In this document: in pieces, positions 43,615 through 55,173 of the stretch
Layout: every line of letters begins with the position of its first letter
Position numbering within the stretch: the first letter of the stretch is position 1
Assembly: GCF_003576645.1 (NCBI RefSeq)
Contig: NC_044919.1
Coordinates: forward strand, 699,323-763,322
Direction: 5' to 3'
DNA from: Ipomoea triloba
Lineage: Eukaryota; Streptophyta; Magnoliopsida; Solanales; Convolvulaceae
DNA length: 64,000 bases
Notes under the pieces: model-generated
Database searches by the model: none
The model's input: only the letters and a program-made list of their open reading frames with translations
What the model was told of the DNA's origin: nothing
Position numbers and translations under genes: made by a program

Positions 43615-46563
43615 ATGGCTTGTGTGGTTGTACTTTCTCTTATGAGGACGCTAGAGCTTGAGTTCTTGCAACCTCTCCCTCGTCCAATTCTACAACAAAA
43701 GGAACTCATCCCCTGCAACAAAGACCTGGCCCAATCTCTCCTCAACAAGCTTGGATCCCTCATGGAACAATTCGATGAGAATAGAATGGATGGTGTTGAA
43801 GCAATCAAATACTTGGAAACAAAGCTCAGAGATGTAGCTTCCAGGATTGAGGATGAAATTGAACTCCAAGTACTACATCTTTATGAGGAAGAAGAAGAAG
43901 AAGTGGAAAACACAATTTTTGGAGGAATTTTTGATATTTTTGATAGGTTTGTGGATCATACATTTCAGCCACAGGAGGAGGAGGAGGAGGAAATGCCACA
44001 GGGTGAGAAAAGCACTTATCATTGCCAAAGCCTTCATCAGACAAGTACTCATCATTGCCAGAGGCTTCATCAAATTTTGCATCCGCTAAGGGGAAAATCA
44101 CATCCTTGTCTCAAATTCCGTCGTATTTTGCACCCAGCTGTTCAAGACATTGATGCCATCACTCAAGAGTTGGCCAAAGCCAAGGAGGACTACCAGCTTT
44201 TCAAACATCATCTACAACCTGCCTCCATTCATGTTTTACCAATCCCAACTCATCAAGGTATCACCATGCCTGATTCTTCCCACACTGCTTCACACACCAA
44301 GGGAATAATGGTAGGAAAACAGGATGAGTTCGAGAGTATAAAGGAGATGCTAATCCAACATCCATCTAAGCAACTACAAATTGTCTCCATTAAAGGTATG
44401 GGAGGTATTGGTAAGACAACATTAGCAAAGAAAATTTATGAACATCCATCAATCACTTCCCATTTTGATAAGCGAGCATGGACTGTCGCATCACAACATC
44501 ACAGTCAGAGGCAAATGCTCTTAGATCTTCTTGGTTCCAAAGACAATAATGCAGACAGCGGTAGTAATGAGGACCTAGCATTACGACTCTACCAAAGTTT
44601 GAAGCATCAAAGGTATTTGGTTGTGATGGATGACGTATGGAGTGCAGAGGCATGGGATGCTCTCAAAACTTGCTTTCCTAATGATGGATATGGTAGTCGA
44701 GTATTGTTGACTACTCGCATTGGTGAAGTGGCTAATCATATCTGCACTTAAAATGATTTCTCTCATCAAATGCAATTGTTAGAACAAAGTGAGAGTTGGC
44801 AACTATTTAATGAAAAGGCATGTAAATCTCGCGGTGCTGAATTTGAAACGATTGGGAGACCGGTAGTTAAAAATGCAAAGGATTGCCTTTGGCAATTATT
44901 GTGGTTGCTGGCCTTTTTTCCAAACTCATCACTCTAGAAGAGTGGAAGAATACTGCCAATGCTCTAAGTTCTTCTTCTGCAACTACTCTAGATGATGAAG
45001 AATGTTCGAGAATAATCTCATCGAGTTACAATCATTTGACCCACAACTTGAAAGCTTGTTTCTTATATTTGGAAGTTTTTCCAGAAGATCACGAGATCAA
45101 TGCTAATGAACTTGCAAAGTTATGGCTTGCGGAAGGACTCGTAAAGGCATTTGAGAATGAAAGCTTTGATGCAGTGGCTAATAGGTACGTGGAAGAATTT
45201 ATGGATAGAAATCTGATAATTTTAAGCAAGCTAAGCTCCTGTGGAAGAAAAATTAAGAGGTTTAGGATGCATGATTTATTGCATGCCTTTTGTAGGAGAG
45301 AAGCTCAAAACGAGAACCTTTTGCATGTTGTCCAGAGTAAAAATAGTTCTTATTTTCCTCAAAAAGGTTTTCGATGGGTAAACATCCAATATGAAAATTT
45401 TGACGTGTCTAGAATACATCATTTTACTTGGAAAAGCTGTAGATCCTTCTTCAGTTTTGTGAGGAGGGAATTAAATCCAGATTTTAGAAATGTCAATCTA
45501 CTGAGAGTACTCTTCCGTTATACTAGTTATGTCAGGATCAAAAATAATGTGAATACTGTACATTTGAGATTCCTAGATGTTGAAAATAGTATAGAACTGT
45601 CTAGGACTCATGGATTCCTAGAGTCAAGAGGTAGAGAGGGTGTAGAATTGTCAAGGTCTTGGAATCTTCAAACACTTTATTGTTATAGAAGAGTATCATT
45701 TCGCAGATTAGATGAAGGAGGGAAGTATTTGAAATTTCCACAACTACAGCATATTCTTTGCCTCGACCCTTTTTGTGGAAATCCTCCCAATTTTGTTCAT
45801 AAAGTTGGTCTGATAAGAGATGATGATTGCTCAAAAGAATGGATTACCAATATTCCATGCTTGAAGAAGGTACATATTGCATGTGAAGGCAGCAAGATAA
45901 ATGCTTGCATTGCGAACTTAGCTTATTTAGAGCAGCTCGAGGGACTGAAGATTTTATATTCCGGTAATACACGTAATGTAATTAATAATAGTATTGCTCT
46001 CTTGAAAAACCTTAGGAAGTTGACATTATATGGAGTTGGATTTGTGTGTGATGAGAAAATTAATATTCGTAGCAAGTTACCTAGGCTAGAGGTGCTCAAG
46101 TTACACTGGAAGCCATTCGTAGGCAAAGAATGGGAAATACAAGAGGAAGTGATATTTTGCCAGTTAATTGCTTTAGTTATCTATGGTTATCATCTCAAGC
46201 ATTGGAAAGCTAGTAGTCAAAATTTTCCAAAACTTGGGCACCTATATATTAAGTATAGTTATAAATTGAGAGAGATCCCAATTGGCTTTGCTGAAATTTC
46301 AACATTGAAGTCAATCAAATTATGGGAATGTCTTCCTTCCGCTGTGGAATCAGCCAAGAAAATTCAAGAAGAGCAACGCGACTATGGAAACAACGATATG
46401 GTTGTTATTAAGGAACACACATTTGATGTATGTCACCCTTTCTCTTTCTGAATTGTATTTTTTCAACTTGTGCCAAGCAGATTTAATTAAATTCTGTGAC
46501 TCATGACAGGGTTGGGCATCTGAGGAAAGCCTGAGTGAAGAAGAGACAGAAGTGGATAACTGA
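43615..46563 (+). pseudogene. NLR6: CC-NB-ARC-LRR receptor with nonsense codon and 1-bp deletion
   Basis: Exons would be 43615-46427 and 46510-46563. The start MACVVVLSLMRTLEL, Glu-rich linker, two HHC units, P-loop (residue 261), VVMDDVW and TTR are as in NLR2. At 44749-44751 TAA replaces the CAA of NLR1 and NLR2. At about 44869 one base of GTTGAAAAATGC is missing. The frame then runs open from 44883 through GLPL, RNBS-D, MHD and the LRRs to 46451. Adding one base makes exon 1 divisible by three. Two close lesions in an otherwise clean gene indicate recent loss, or assembly error. The truncated product would keep CC and half of the NB domain. The tail exon codes WASEESLSEEETEVDN. Confidence 0.88.
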
Positions 46564-48227
46564 TAATTGATAACTTCCTTGTATTCACTTTTAGGCAGAA
46601 GACAACAATGCATGGTATGTTTTCAAGAACACAGAATTGTAATTACATACATACATACATACATACAGGACTGTATTTGCAGTTTGATTCATGCATTTGT
46701 CACAGGACAGGCAACAACGTTACTTTACATGAAGAAGATGTTTTAATTACATACATTATTTTCAGTGTTGGTCTGCATAGGGGTAGCCAATGTGTAATGC
46801 TAGTTTTCACTTGCTAGTCCAGTACAGTACAGTACAGGGACTTCTCACAGCAGCACAGCAGTCTTCTTTTAATTAATTAATGCTTCTTCTACTATACACT
46901 TCATACTATATTTTCACTCCTGCTGTGGTATAATTCCACAAATTAAATTAGATTGAAATGAAATTGGTTATTGAAGTAGTACATTATATTCCCAATTGAA
47001 ATGACTTCAGGTAATATTTGGATCGGAAGCTTTCAATGTGTTGGCTGAAAGGCAAAGATCAGAGCTGAACAAATCTGATGGGCAGAGAGAGAGTGTGTAT
47101 TGCATCCGGGACGGGCAGGCGTTTGTAGAAACTCATTCAAGAATCCAATGCTTGCAATAATTCACAAAACTCTGGGGAGTGTTCAAACTTCATGTCTTGT
47201 ATTTTAGTACTGAATTGGAAGTTTAAAACTTTAAAATACTCTTGAAGCTTAGATTTGCAATATATGTGTGTGTGTTTTTTTTTATGCATATATATGCAGA
47301 CATATTGGTATAGAGCAAATCCCATTTAAAGTGCCACAGTTTAGACAATTCAATTCTGTGACTCCAATCCAATCCAGCTCATATATATGCAACAGAATCT
47401 GAACTGGTCTGCCTCTGCAATGAATGTCTGTCTGTCCAGATATACAAAGTTCAGTTCCATATTGACATTGATTTGGAGCGAGGATTACAGCTTCCAACAG
47501 TGTCAAGCAAAATTCGTTGAAGAGAAGTAGGAGGGCGAGCAAGCACCCGCAAGCCTCAAAGAAGCGTATTGAAGATCGAGCAGATGGTTAATTGCTTTGG
47601 CTGTTATTGAAATGGATGCAAATATGTTTTTTTTATGCATATGCAGACATGTTGTTGGAGTTGATGATGAGTAGTGTTAACAAGCTAGCTAAGAAGATTG
47701 CTTGAAGAAAGCATATATCTTCTCATGCCATGAAGTGGTTATTAGTTCTTGAATCATGAGAGATGCTCAATTTTCTATCTATATCCATACTTAGTTTACT
47801 TGTTATATTGTATTTTTAGTACTCAGAAACTTTGAAGACTTCTTAGATGGTATTCTATTAAAAATTGGCAATATTGAATGCAGTGCAAACAAGGATCAGT
47901 CTGAATATGATACGTGTTTAAAGGTGTCTCCTATAATTAGGACATACTCAGAACATCTCGTGATCTAACCAAAATATGCAAGATCTTGGGCTGCAAATAT
48001 TGAATACACAAGGCACAGATTGCTGCAGATTTGGAGTGGGCCAAATTTGCAGAGTGCTGCTGATTTTTGTGCTGTGCTGGAAGATGAAAGAAAAAGGCTT
48101 CAAGTTGTTGGCTTGTTTTAGGCTGCTAGTAGCTAGGAATGAACAATAGAATATGGTGGATTTAAGGCTTTCTAGATGGGAGATGACAGGTTAGTTTAAT
48201 GGGCTTTGTGTTAAATGGATCTTGACT
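46564..48227 (+). pseudogene. NLR6 3' flank with AHL last-exon relic (copy at 58199-59930)
   Basis: The conserved 3' flank (46605-46815) is followed at about 47000 by GACTTCAGGTAATATTTGGA and a decayed AHL last exon, then by AHL 3'-UTR-like sequence at 47310-47520 (GCAACAGAATCTGAACTGG). 47527-47590 matches 16810-16865. No frame is kept. Most of the stretch is duplicated after NLR7. Confidence 0.6.
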
Positions 48228-49170
48228 CTTTTTGTAGGCAAATTATACTGTGCACCACGGTGCACATAGCAATGCGCACCACGTACCTAAACGACGTCGT
48301 TTTGAGCATTATAAACTAATCGTCTGTTTTTTTGGAAATCATGTTTCCCGTTTCGGCCGGTCTAAGTATTTATGTTAATATTCTGTGTATTCCAGGCAAT
48401 CATTCTGTGTATTCTAGGCAACCGTTCTGTGTATTCTAGGCAACCGTTATGTGTATTCATGTTAGTAACACATGTTGTGATTTCATGTTAGTAACACATG
48501 TTGTGATGTGTTTGTGCATTCGAATGTTTAGGAGGATGAGTTCTGTGTATTTTGTGTAAATATTCTGTGTATTCATGTTATTAACACAAGTTGTGATGTG
48601 TTTATGCATTCGCATGTTAGGAGGATGAGTTCTGTGTATTTTGTGTAAATATTCTGTGTATTCATGTTATTAACACAAGTTGTGATGTGTTTATGCATTC
48701 GCATGTTAGGAGGATGAGTTCTGTGTATTTTGTGTAAATATTCTGTGTATTCATGTTATTAACACAAGTTGTGATGTGTTTATGCATTCGCATGTTAGGA
48801 GGATGAGTTCTGTGTATTTTGTGTCAATATTCTGTGTATTCTGGGCAAACATTCTGTGTATTCTAGGCAAACATTCTGTGTATTCTATATAATGATTATG
48901 TGTATTATAGATAATGAATTCCCTGGAGTCATTCGCGTCCACTAACATCTGTGTATTTTGTGTCAATATTTTGTGTATTCTAGGCAAACATTATGTGTAT
49001 TCTAGGCAAACGTTCTGTGTATTATAGATAATGATTATGTGTATTATAGATAATGAATTACCTGAGTCATTCGCGTTCGCGTCCACTAACACCGAAACGA
49101 CGTTGTTTTACGTACGTGGTGCACATTGCTATGTGCACCGTGGTGCAGGGTATAACGATTGCTTTTTGTA
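48228..49170. mobile_element. Non-autonomous Mutator-like element, 9-bp target duplication
   Basis: CTTTTTGTA stands at 48228-48236 and 49162-49170. The 925-base element between has long imperfect terminal inverted repeats including TGCACCACGGTGCACATAGC and an inner AAACGACGT(C/T)GTTTT. The paralogous copy at 59920-59945 reads straight through with one CTTTTTGTA, an empty site. About 3.5 tandem copies of an 89-base unit lie inside (48505-48840), with TTCTGTGTATT phrases throughout. No transposase is present. Confidence 0.85.
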
Positions 49171-49326
49171 AGTCTAGATTGCTTTGTTTTAATGTGTGTC
49201 CAACTGTCCATTTGCGGTTAGAATTGTAGAAGTATTTGCATAAACAATTTTACGATCATTATGATCATGTTCCACCTTATAAAATAGTATAATTTGCCAC
49301 AATTTTAATAGTGGATCCTTTATAGC

Positions 49327-49700
49327 CTCAATGCCAATCATTATATCGAGGATCAGGGTCCACAGTACAGGTCCAATATACAAAATTCATGTTCATAATA
49401 CACATACATATAAACACGATTTTGTGCATTATGAACATGAATTCTGTGTAGTATGAACATAAATTATGTGTATTATATAGCTTATGACACATAAATACTT
49501 AACATAATACACATAATCTATGTTTATAATGCATAGAATTCAAGTTCATTATATCATATTTATGTGTGTGTATTATGAACATGAATTGTGTGTATTATGA
49601 ACATAAATTTTGTGCATTATGAAGTCAAATTATGTGTATTGAACCAGGATACACAGTATACTCTGGACCCTGGTCCACGATATAATTTGCCTCTCAATGC
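49327..49700. mobile_element. Second terminal-inverted-repeat element
   Basis: ATTATATCGAGGATCAGGGT near the left end is the inverse of ACCCTGGTCCACGATATAAT near the right. CTCAATGC flanks at 49327-49334 and 49693-49700. The inside is rich in ATTATGAACATGAAT repeats. The paralogous site at 60010-60100 keeps only the right part, so this element predates the duplication or was partly deleted there. Confidence 0.6.
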
Positions 49701-50897
49701 AAGTGTTAGTGGTGAAACGACGGTCTAGCTCAAGCCTCTATGGTCTAATATATACAGAATATATAACTAAATACAACTATAAACTTAATAATATAAATTC
49801 AGAGGCAGACTCAACATTATTTGAGGGGGCGAAATTTAAATGATGTTAGAAATGTCAATGAAAAAATATCAAACACTCATAATAAGGTTAAAATGCAAAA
49901 TACATGGATGAAAATGTGAAATTTTAAAACACTTTGAAACGATATAATAATATTTGTGATAAAATATGAAACATAATCAATGATGTAGTATATACGTTCA
50001 GTTACGACTACGAATACAATACTAGGTCCAGTTCCGGGTCGGATCCTTGACCTAGTCTGCATGTTGGTTTAAGCGCTCGAGCTCGGGACACCTAACAGTG
50101 GGTCAGAGATTTCCAAATTGATGATAGCTAGTGTCACGAAGTAGTTTGGGAAAAGTCACTCCCTTTGTAATTAATATGGTATCTATAGCTAAGGGGAGGG
50201 AGCAAGTTTCAGGCTCACGGCATGGACAGCACGTGGAGCCCATGCATAGGTCTAAGTAGGGGACAAAGGAAACTTGTACACGTGCCACAATGTATCTGAG
50301 GGTGCGTGCCCTGTTACCGGATCTGGGTTGACAGTTCGACCCGACATAGGAGGTTGGGCACGTGATGCTTGCCCGGAGACCTGTAGGTTCACATGTTAAA
50401 GCTAAGGCACCTGGCGAGCTGCCAGGTCATGAAAAGTAGGAGAGGAGGTCCACATGGGTCGGGTTGAGCTCTCCTGGCACAGAGGACCCTAGATCAATCA
50501 CTGTACAGCGTAGTCTCGCGGTAATAATCTCCATCAATCAATTTGATAAAATAATGTGAATGGAAAAGACACTATATTCATAAATACTTTTAAATTTTAA
50601 TTTCTTTTAGTTAGATCAACTTTAAGTTTTTATAAATTAATGCGTATACGATTAAATATAATATAAATTTGTATATTATATTAATTAAATGATTTATAAA
50701 AAGTAGACCAATAAAACATTTACTTTGTCTTGTAAAGGATGAAATGGGTAAAAAGAGAAAAGCTAAAGGCAAATGCTAATAGTGATATTTGAACCTATCA
50801 CACAAATCATTTAACATCATTTCTAAAGTTTCAACCAATTAAGTTATTCAAACATTTAATAATTTATACATAAACATGGATTATATATATAAGTTAA

Positions 50898-50949
<52 letters not shown>

Positions 50950-51526
50950 GGGTGGGGTGGGGTGGGGAAGGGGGCAGCTACTTCTATTGTGGATCCGCTA
51001 CAGTATAAATTACGGAGTAACTTATAAATTTGATATTTAATAACATAAGAAAATGTGTTTGGCACGAAGTTGCACTCCCATATGTGGAGGTTGTGAGTTT
51101 GAACCTCAAGCCATTTTACTTTGTCATTTTTTTTCAAAACATCCACATTTGTATTTAAAGGCACTAAAATTGTTTTGTTGATGATGACTAAAAATAGTCA
51201 TGTCACAATAATACTGAGATCAAATGTAGATATTCAAATAAAAAATGATTAAAAGTGGACTGTCACCTATAAATCTAGAATTAATCTAAGTACCACTCTC
51301 TATTTTGAATGATGTAAATTAAAAGACGGAAAATACAACTTTTTTTTTTAATATAACTGACCCTGTTACATTGTAGTATCGTTTGATCTCATGATCGATG
51401 ATATGAGAGAGTTATTACATGTCATTTGAGCACAAGTTCCTTGGCATGTAGTAAAACTCTTAAAAAACAACAAAACAAAACAGTGGGCACCTACTAATGA
51501 ATTATTGCTACCAAGTTAGATAGAAG
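49701..51526. other. Intergenic, first copy of the NLR6/NLR7 downstream duplication
   Basis: 49720-50092 and 50660-51480 match 60100-60480 and 60485-61310. The 50093-50660 block, GC-richer (GGGTTGACAGTTCGACCC, CACCTGGCGAGCTGCC), is missing from the other copy and is not recognised. A (TA)n run at 50900-50946 is followed by GGGGGTGGGGTGGGG. No gene. Confidence 0.6.
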
Positions 51527-51793
51527 GGAAAATTGTAATTTTTGCCCCTCCATAATATGCCAATTATCAATTTCACCCTTGAATTATTAGTGGTGTAAAT
51601 GTTGCCCCTCAATTTTCAAAAACGGTACATATATTGCCCCTCCCGTAACGAAGAAGTGGCAATATTTACACCACGGGAGGGGCAATATATGTACCGTTTT
51701 TTAAAATTGAGGGACAATATTTACACCACTAATAATTTAGGGGTGACATTGATAATTGGCATATTATGAAGGGGCATAAATTACAATTTTTCC
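51527..51793. mobile_element. Foldback MITE (267-bp near-complete inverted repeat)
   Basis: Almost the whole element is one palindrome: GGAAAATTGTAATTTTT at the left matches AAATTACAATTTTTCC at the right, and the arms stay paired up to the centre near CCCGTAACGAAGAAGTGG. The paralog at 61350-61375 lacks it. It would form a strong hairpin. Confidence 0.8.
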
Positions 51794-51954
51794 AATTGAA
51801 TCGTTTCTTTTTTTTTGGTAAATTTATAGGGTCTTTCTCTCCGTCCGTTTAACGGTCCGGGGTTCACCCACGTTCGCTCCGGGAGGCACGGGAGCTGGCC
51901 CAGGGAGAATCGTCACTTGTGGGAATTGAACTCGGGTTCAATTGAATCGTTTCT
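51794..51954 (-). mobile_element. SINE-like retroposon with perfect 15-bp target duplication and empty site
   Basis: AATTGAATCGTTTCT stands at 51794-51808 and 51940-51954. The 131-base insert read on the minus strand begins GAACCCGAGTTCAATTCCC, with a B-box-like GTTCAATTCCC, and ends in a run of A. The paralog at 61360-61380 has a single target copy. The A box is missing, so it is 5'-truncated. It differs from the SINE family at 30308. Confidence 0.8.
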
Positions 51955-52089
51955 GTCAGCATAGAATTATTGCATGCATTCAATTTCACCTAATTTAGTT
52001 GGTGGACTTCACTTGTAAACTTGTTTCTGTCGGCATGGAATTATTGCATTCAATTTCACCTAATTTAGTTGATGGAATTCACTTGTAAA

Positions 52090-52361
52090 CTTTTAAATGA
52101 GTTAACCATCGATTTGGTCATTCGACTATTAAAATTTTACCACTTTAATATTTGACTTATAAATTTGTTCAATTTCATTATCAACTATGTAATTATTAAT
52201 CAAAATAGTCATAATCATGACTATTTTGGTTTAAACAAATGACTCATTTAAGTAAAAATTGTATATTTTGAGATAAAATTGAATAAGTTTGATAGTCGAG
52301 AACTAAAATGGTGAAATCCAAATAATCGACAGATCAAATCGAATATTAACTCCTTTTAAAT
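52090..52361. mobile_element. MULE-type MITE, 254 bp, 9-bp target duplication
   Basis: CTTTTAAAT stands at 52090-52098 and 52353-52361. The element opens GAGTTAACCATCGATTTG and closes CAAATCGAATATTAACTC. The outer arms stay roughly complementary for about 75 bases. The 9-bp duplication suggests Mutator mobilisation. Confidence 0.72.
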
Positions 52362-53479
52362 CGTTGTTGTTACCCATATCTTTTTGAGTCGTATCTTCTT
52401 ACACAAAATTATTAAGTAAAATCAGTTGTTGTATGTTACCTTAAATTATTCCAGCACCAAGGTAATGATTTGAGAAGTTGAGGTAACAAGTGACATATAA
52501 TAATTACTTTTACTCTAAGACAACCTCCCGTATTAAAAAAAGAATTGGTTTCTTGTAAGAATGTTTCAAGAGTTAGATCTAATATAAATAAGACATAAAA
52601 GAATTGTATATATAATTAATACTTCAACCCTTATATATAGTATTTTATATAAAAAATGTAATAGATTGCTAATTTGCAAAAAAATAAAATAATAACATAT
52701 CATAATTTTAAATACAATCAATACTTTAAGCTTTATATATAATACTTTAAGCATAAATATAATAATTTATAAGAAAATTATAATAGACAATTTGCATAAA
52801 ATAAAGTATTATTAGATAGCAGAATTCATATAAGATTAATTAATATTTTAAGCCTTATATATTATAATTTATAGCATAAATATAACACTTTATAGCAAAA
52901 TTGTAATACAAAAATATCTACATGAACTCAAATTTCGCTACCAACGTTAGGGTGTAAGCGTTTAAAACTTTTTGAAAACATCTGAATGCAACATGTTTAG
53001 ATTTATCTCAATTAAAAATAAAAAAAATAAAAAGCAAAGTCAATTAAAATATATTATTTTTAATTAAGAAGATTAATAACATTTTTATAGTAGTACTCGA
53101 TCATTTTTCAATGTGGAACCCTATCTTGAATTATTACACTAAGTTAGAAAAAGTGATGAAACGTTAAAATTAAGTAGGTGAAATTGTAAACTCTTTAAAG
53201 AATTATACTCGACCTCACTAATTATACATCACACAAACTCAAGTAATATCCAACCTTCATAGACAGCTGGCCTGGCCTGGTGAGGGTTGAGGCTCATATT
53301 ATATTTATGAACTTCATCAATTCATTGCCCCACATTATTTATAACTTGTACAAATTTTTGAAGGTAGCACTGTCCTGACAACAACTGAGCTTCAATTCTA
53401 GCATTTCTTGTATTGAAGATCAGACAATAATCTGTAGCCACAAACAATTTATGAAATATCTCTACAAAATAAAAACCTT
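52362..53479. other. Intergenic, AT-rich, with degenerate tandem repeats
   Basis: 52560-52910 holds about three diverged copies of a roughly 110-base unit with TTTAAGC(C/T)TTATATAT. 53090-53230 copies part of repeat B. No gene seen. Confidence 0.5.
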
Positions 53480-54530
53480 TGCATCTGTACAAACCTTTTT
53501 CGAGCATTTTGATGTGAAATAGATCAGAGATGGAGGAAATGGAATATTTCATAGTATCCTACTGCATAATTAAGCTAAGGTTCTATATATGCATGCACTG
53601 AATAGATCAGAGATGCGAAATTGTTGTATTTATACTGTATAAGGTTTATTTAACTTTATAATGAAAATGAAAATCTATTGATTTTAGTATAGGACGGAAA
53701 TTGAAGTCTCCTTTTATTTAATTGCCAGGAAACATCAAATTTTACTTTCTCTAGTTTTGTCACTAGTTTCAACTATTTTCTCGACTTTATGTGTATAATT
53801 TAAAAAATAATTTCTCATAATAAATATACGAAATTCATCTCCTCAAGAAGGAGAATGCAAATCTATGTTTAATCAACCCACAGCAATAATAAATCTTTTT
53901 TAAAATATTACCTCAAAGTGAATGTCATTTTTATGCTAATATTTTAACACAAAACGAAACAGTGGAGCCCCTATCTTGGATTATTATTGCACCAAGTTGG
54001 AGAAAGTGATAGAACACTAAAATTTAATAATGGTGTTGCACTCTATTTCACCTAATTGAGTATGTGGCCGGAGTTTTTAGGCTCTTTAAAGAATTGTACC
54101 CCACTAATTATACATCACACCAAGTAATATCTCACATTCTCACATGCCCTCGAGCAGTCAACTGGTCAAGCTAGCTTAGATGGTTAGCTACATGAACTCA
54201 AATCTGGCAAATGTATCCTAATGCAACATGTTTGAATCTATCTCAATCAAAAATAAAAGATAAAAAAGCAAAGTCAAATGAAATATTTTATTTTTAATTA
54301 AGAAGATTAATAACATTTTTTATAGTAGTACTCTTGATTAAAAAACAAAAGGAGAGCGTCAAAATTAAAACAATTTAGTTGAAGTTATCTCCAAATTTTC
54401 TCTCTCCCTGTATCTTGTTTAATTGAATGTTTTGACTTAGCTTAAGGCAAAAAGTTAAAAATGTTGTCAGCATGGAATTATTGCACTCAGTTTTACTTAA
54501 CTCAGATACATCATACAAATTTTGGGGATT
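53480..54530 (+). repeat. Cluster repeat B, copy 2
   Basis: Matches 10258-11100 and 61404-62215 closely, with small indels. It forms the distal upstream flank of NLR7. Confidence 0.8.
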
Positions 54531-54548
54531 TTGCTGTAAATTCACTTC

Positions 54549-54822
54549 ACTTATGAGAATAATTGAGCTAGAGCTCTTGCAATTCTTAAAGATCTAAAAA
54601 AAAAGATTGACGTTTGGCTTGGAATTATTGCACCCAGTGGCAGAGAAAATTGAAATTTGCACTCATATTGGTTCTGGTGACCTTCACAGAAACATTATAT
54701 TAAACTAACACAGAAAAAAGTGGCAATTACAGAAGCAAAGAGAGGGGATGGCTATTGTTGTGTGGACAATAGAGCTTGGGCTCTTGCAATCTCAGCCTGG
54801 TCCAGTCGCACTAGAAAACTAA
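54549..54822 (+). pseudogene. Two NLR 5' relics upstream of NLR7
   Basis: At 54553 ATGAGAATAATTGAGCTAGA reads MRIIELELLQFLK. At 54748-54822 a 24-codon frame reads MAIVVWTIELGLLQS, then stops, nearly the same as the relic at 19134 before NLR2. Both precede the NLR7 start by 350-620 bases. Confidence 0.6.
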
Positions 54823-54979
54823 TTCATTTGCACTGGTATCGGCATCATGCAAAATGACACTCTAACCCACTCAACAATCTATTTGATCAGTGGCCCTCCA
54901 ACTCTTCAATTATTGCACCACTTAAGTTGGAGAAAAATAAAGGAATCTTTTGACTTGGAAAGCTAAAGGTTAAAAAAGG

Positions 54980-55090
54980 TGTCGGCATGGATTGGAATTA
55001 TTGCACTCATCAGATCAGTGGCAATACCCAATTCTACTGCACATCATATTCCATTCATCATCTTGCTTCAATTGCTTCTGCAAACCTTCT
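54980..55090 (+). promoter_or_regulatory. Conserved NLR promoter module, NLR7
   Basis: GGAATTATTGCACTCATCAG, then TCAGTGGCAATACCCAATTC, CATATTCCATTCATCATC and TTCTGCAAACCTTC, ending about 85 bases before the ATG. It is the fullest copy next to an intact gene. Confidence 0.55.
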
Positions 55091-55173
55091 CTCTCTCAAA
55101 CAAGCTAGCTCAGAAAGAAAAACAACTATCTCATTTACATTACACCTACACCAATACAGATTGAGAACCAAGA

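Noticed and set aside
48505..48840. Regular 89-bp repeats considered as a CRISPR-like or satellite array
   Set aside because: Units are contiguous and diverged without spacers, and lie inside a transposon with inverted ends in a plant genome.
50856..51164. Minus-strand frames with Ile-Tyr runs here and at 60677-60946
   Set aside because: They translate a (TA)n microsatellite and its G-rich flank in noncoding duplicated DNA.
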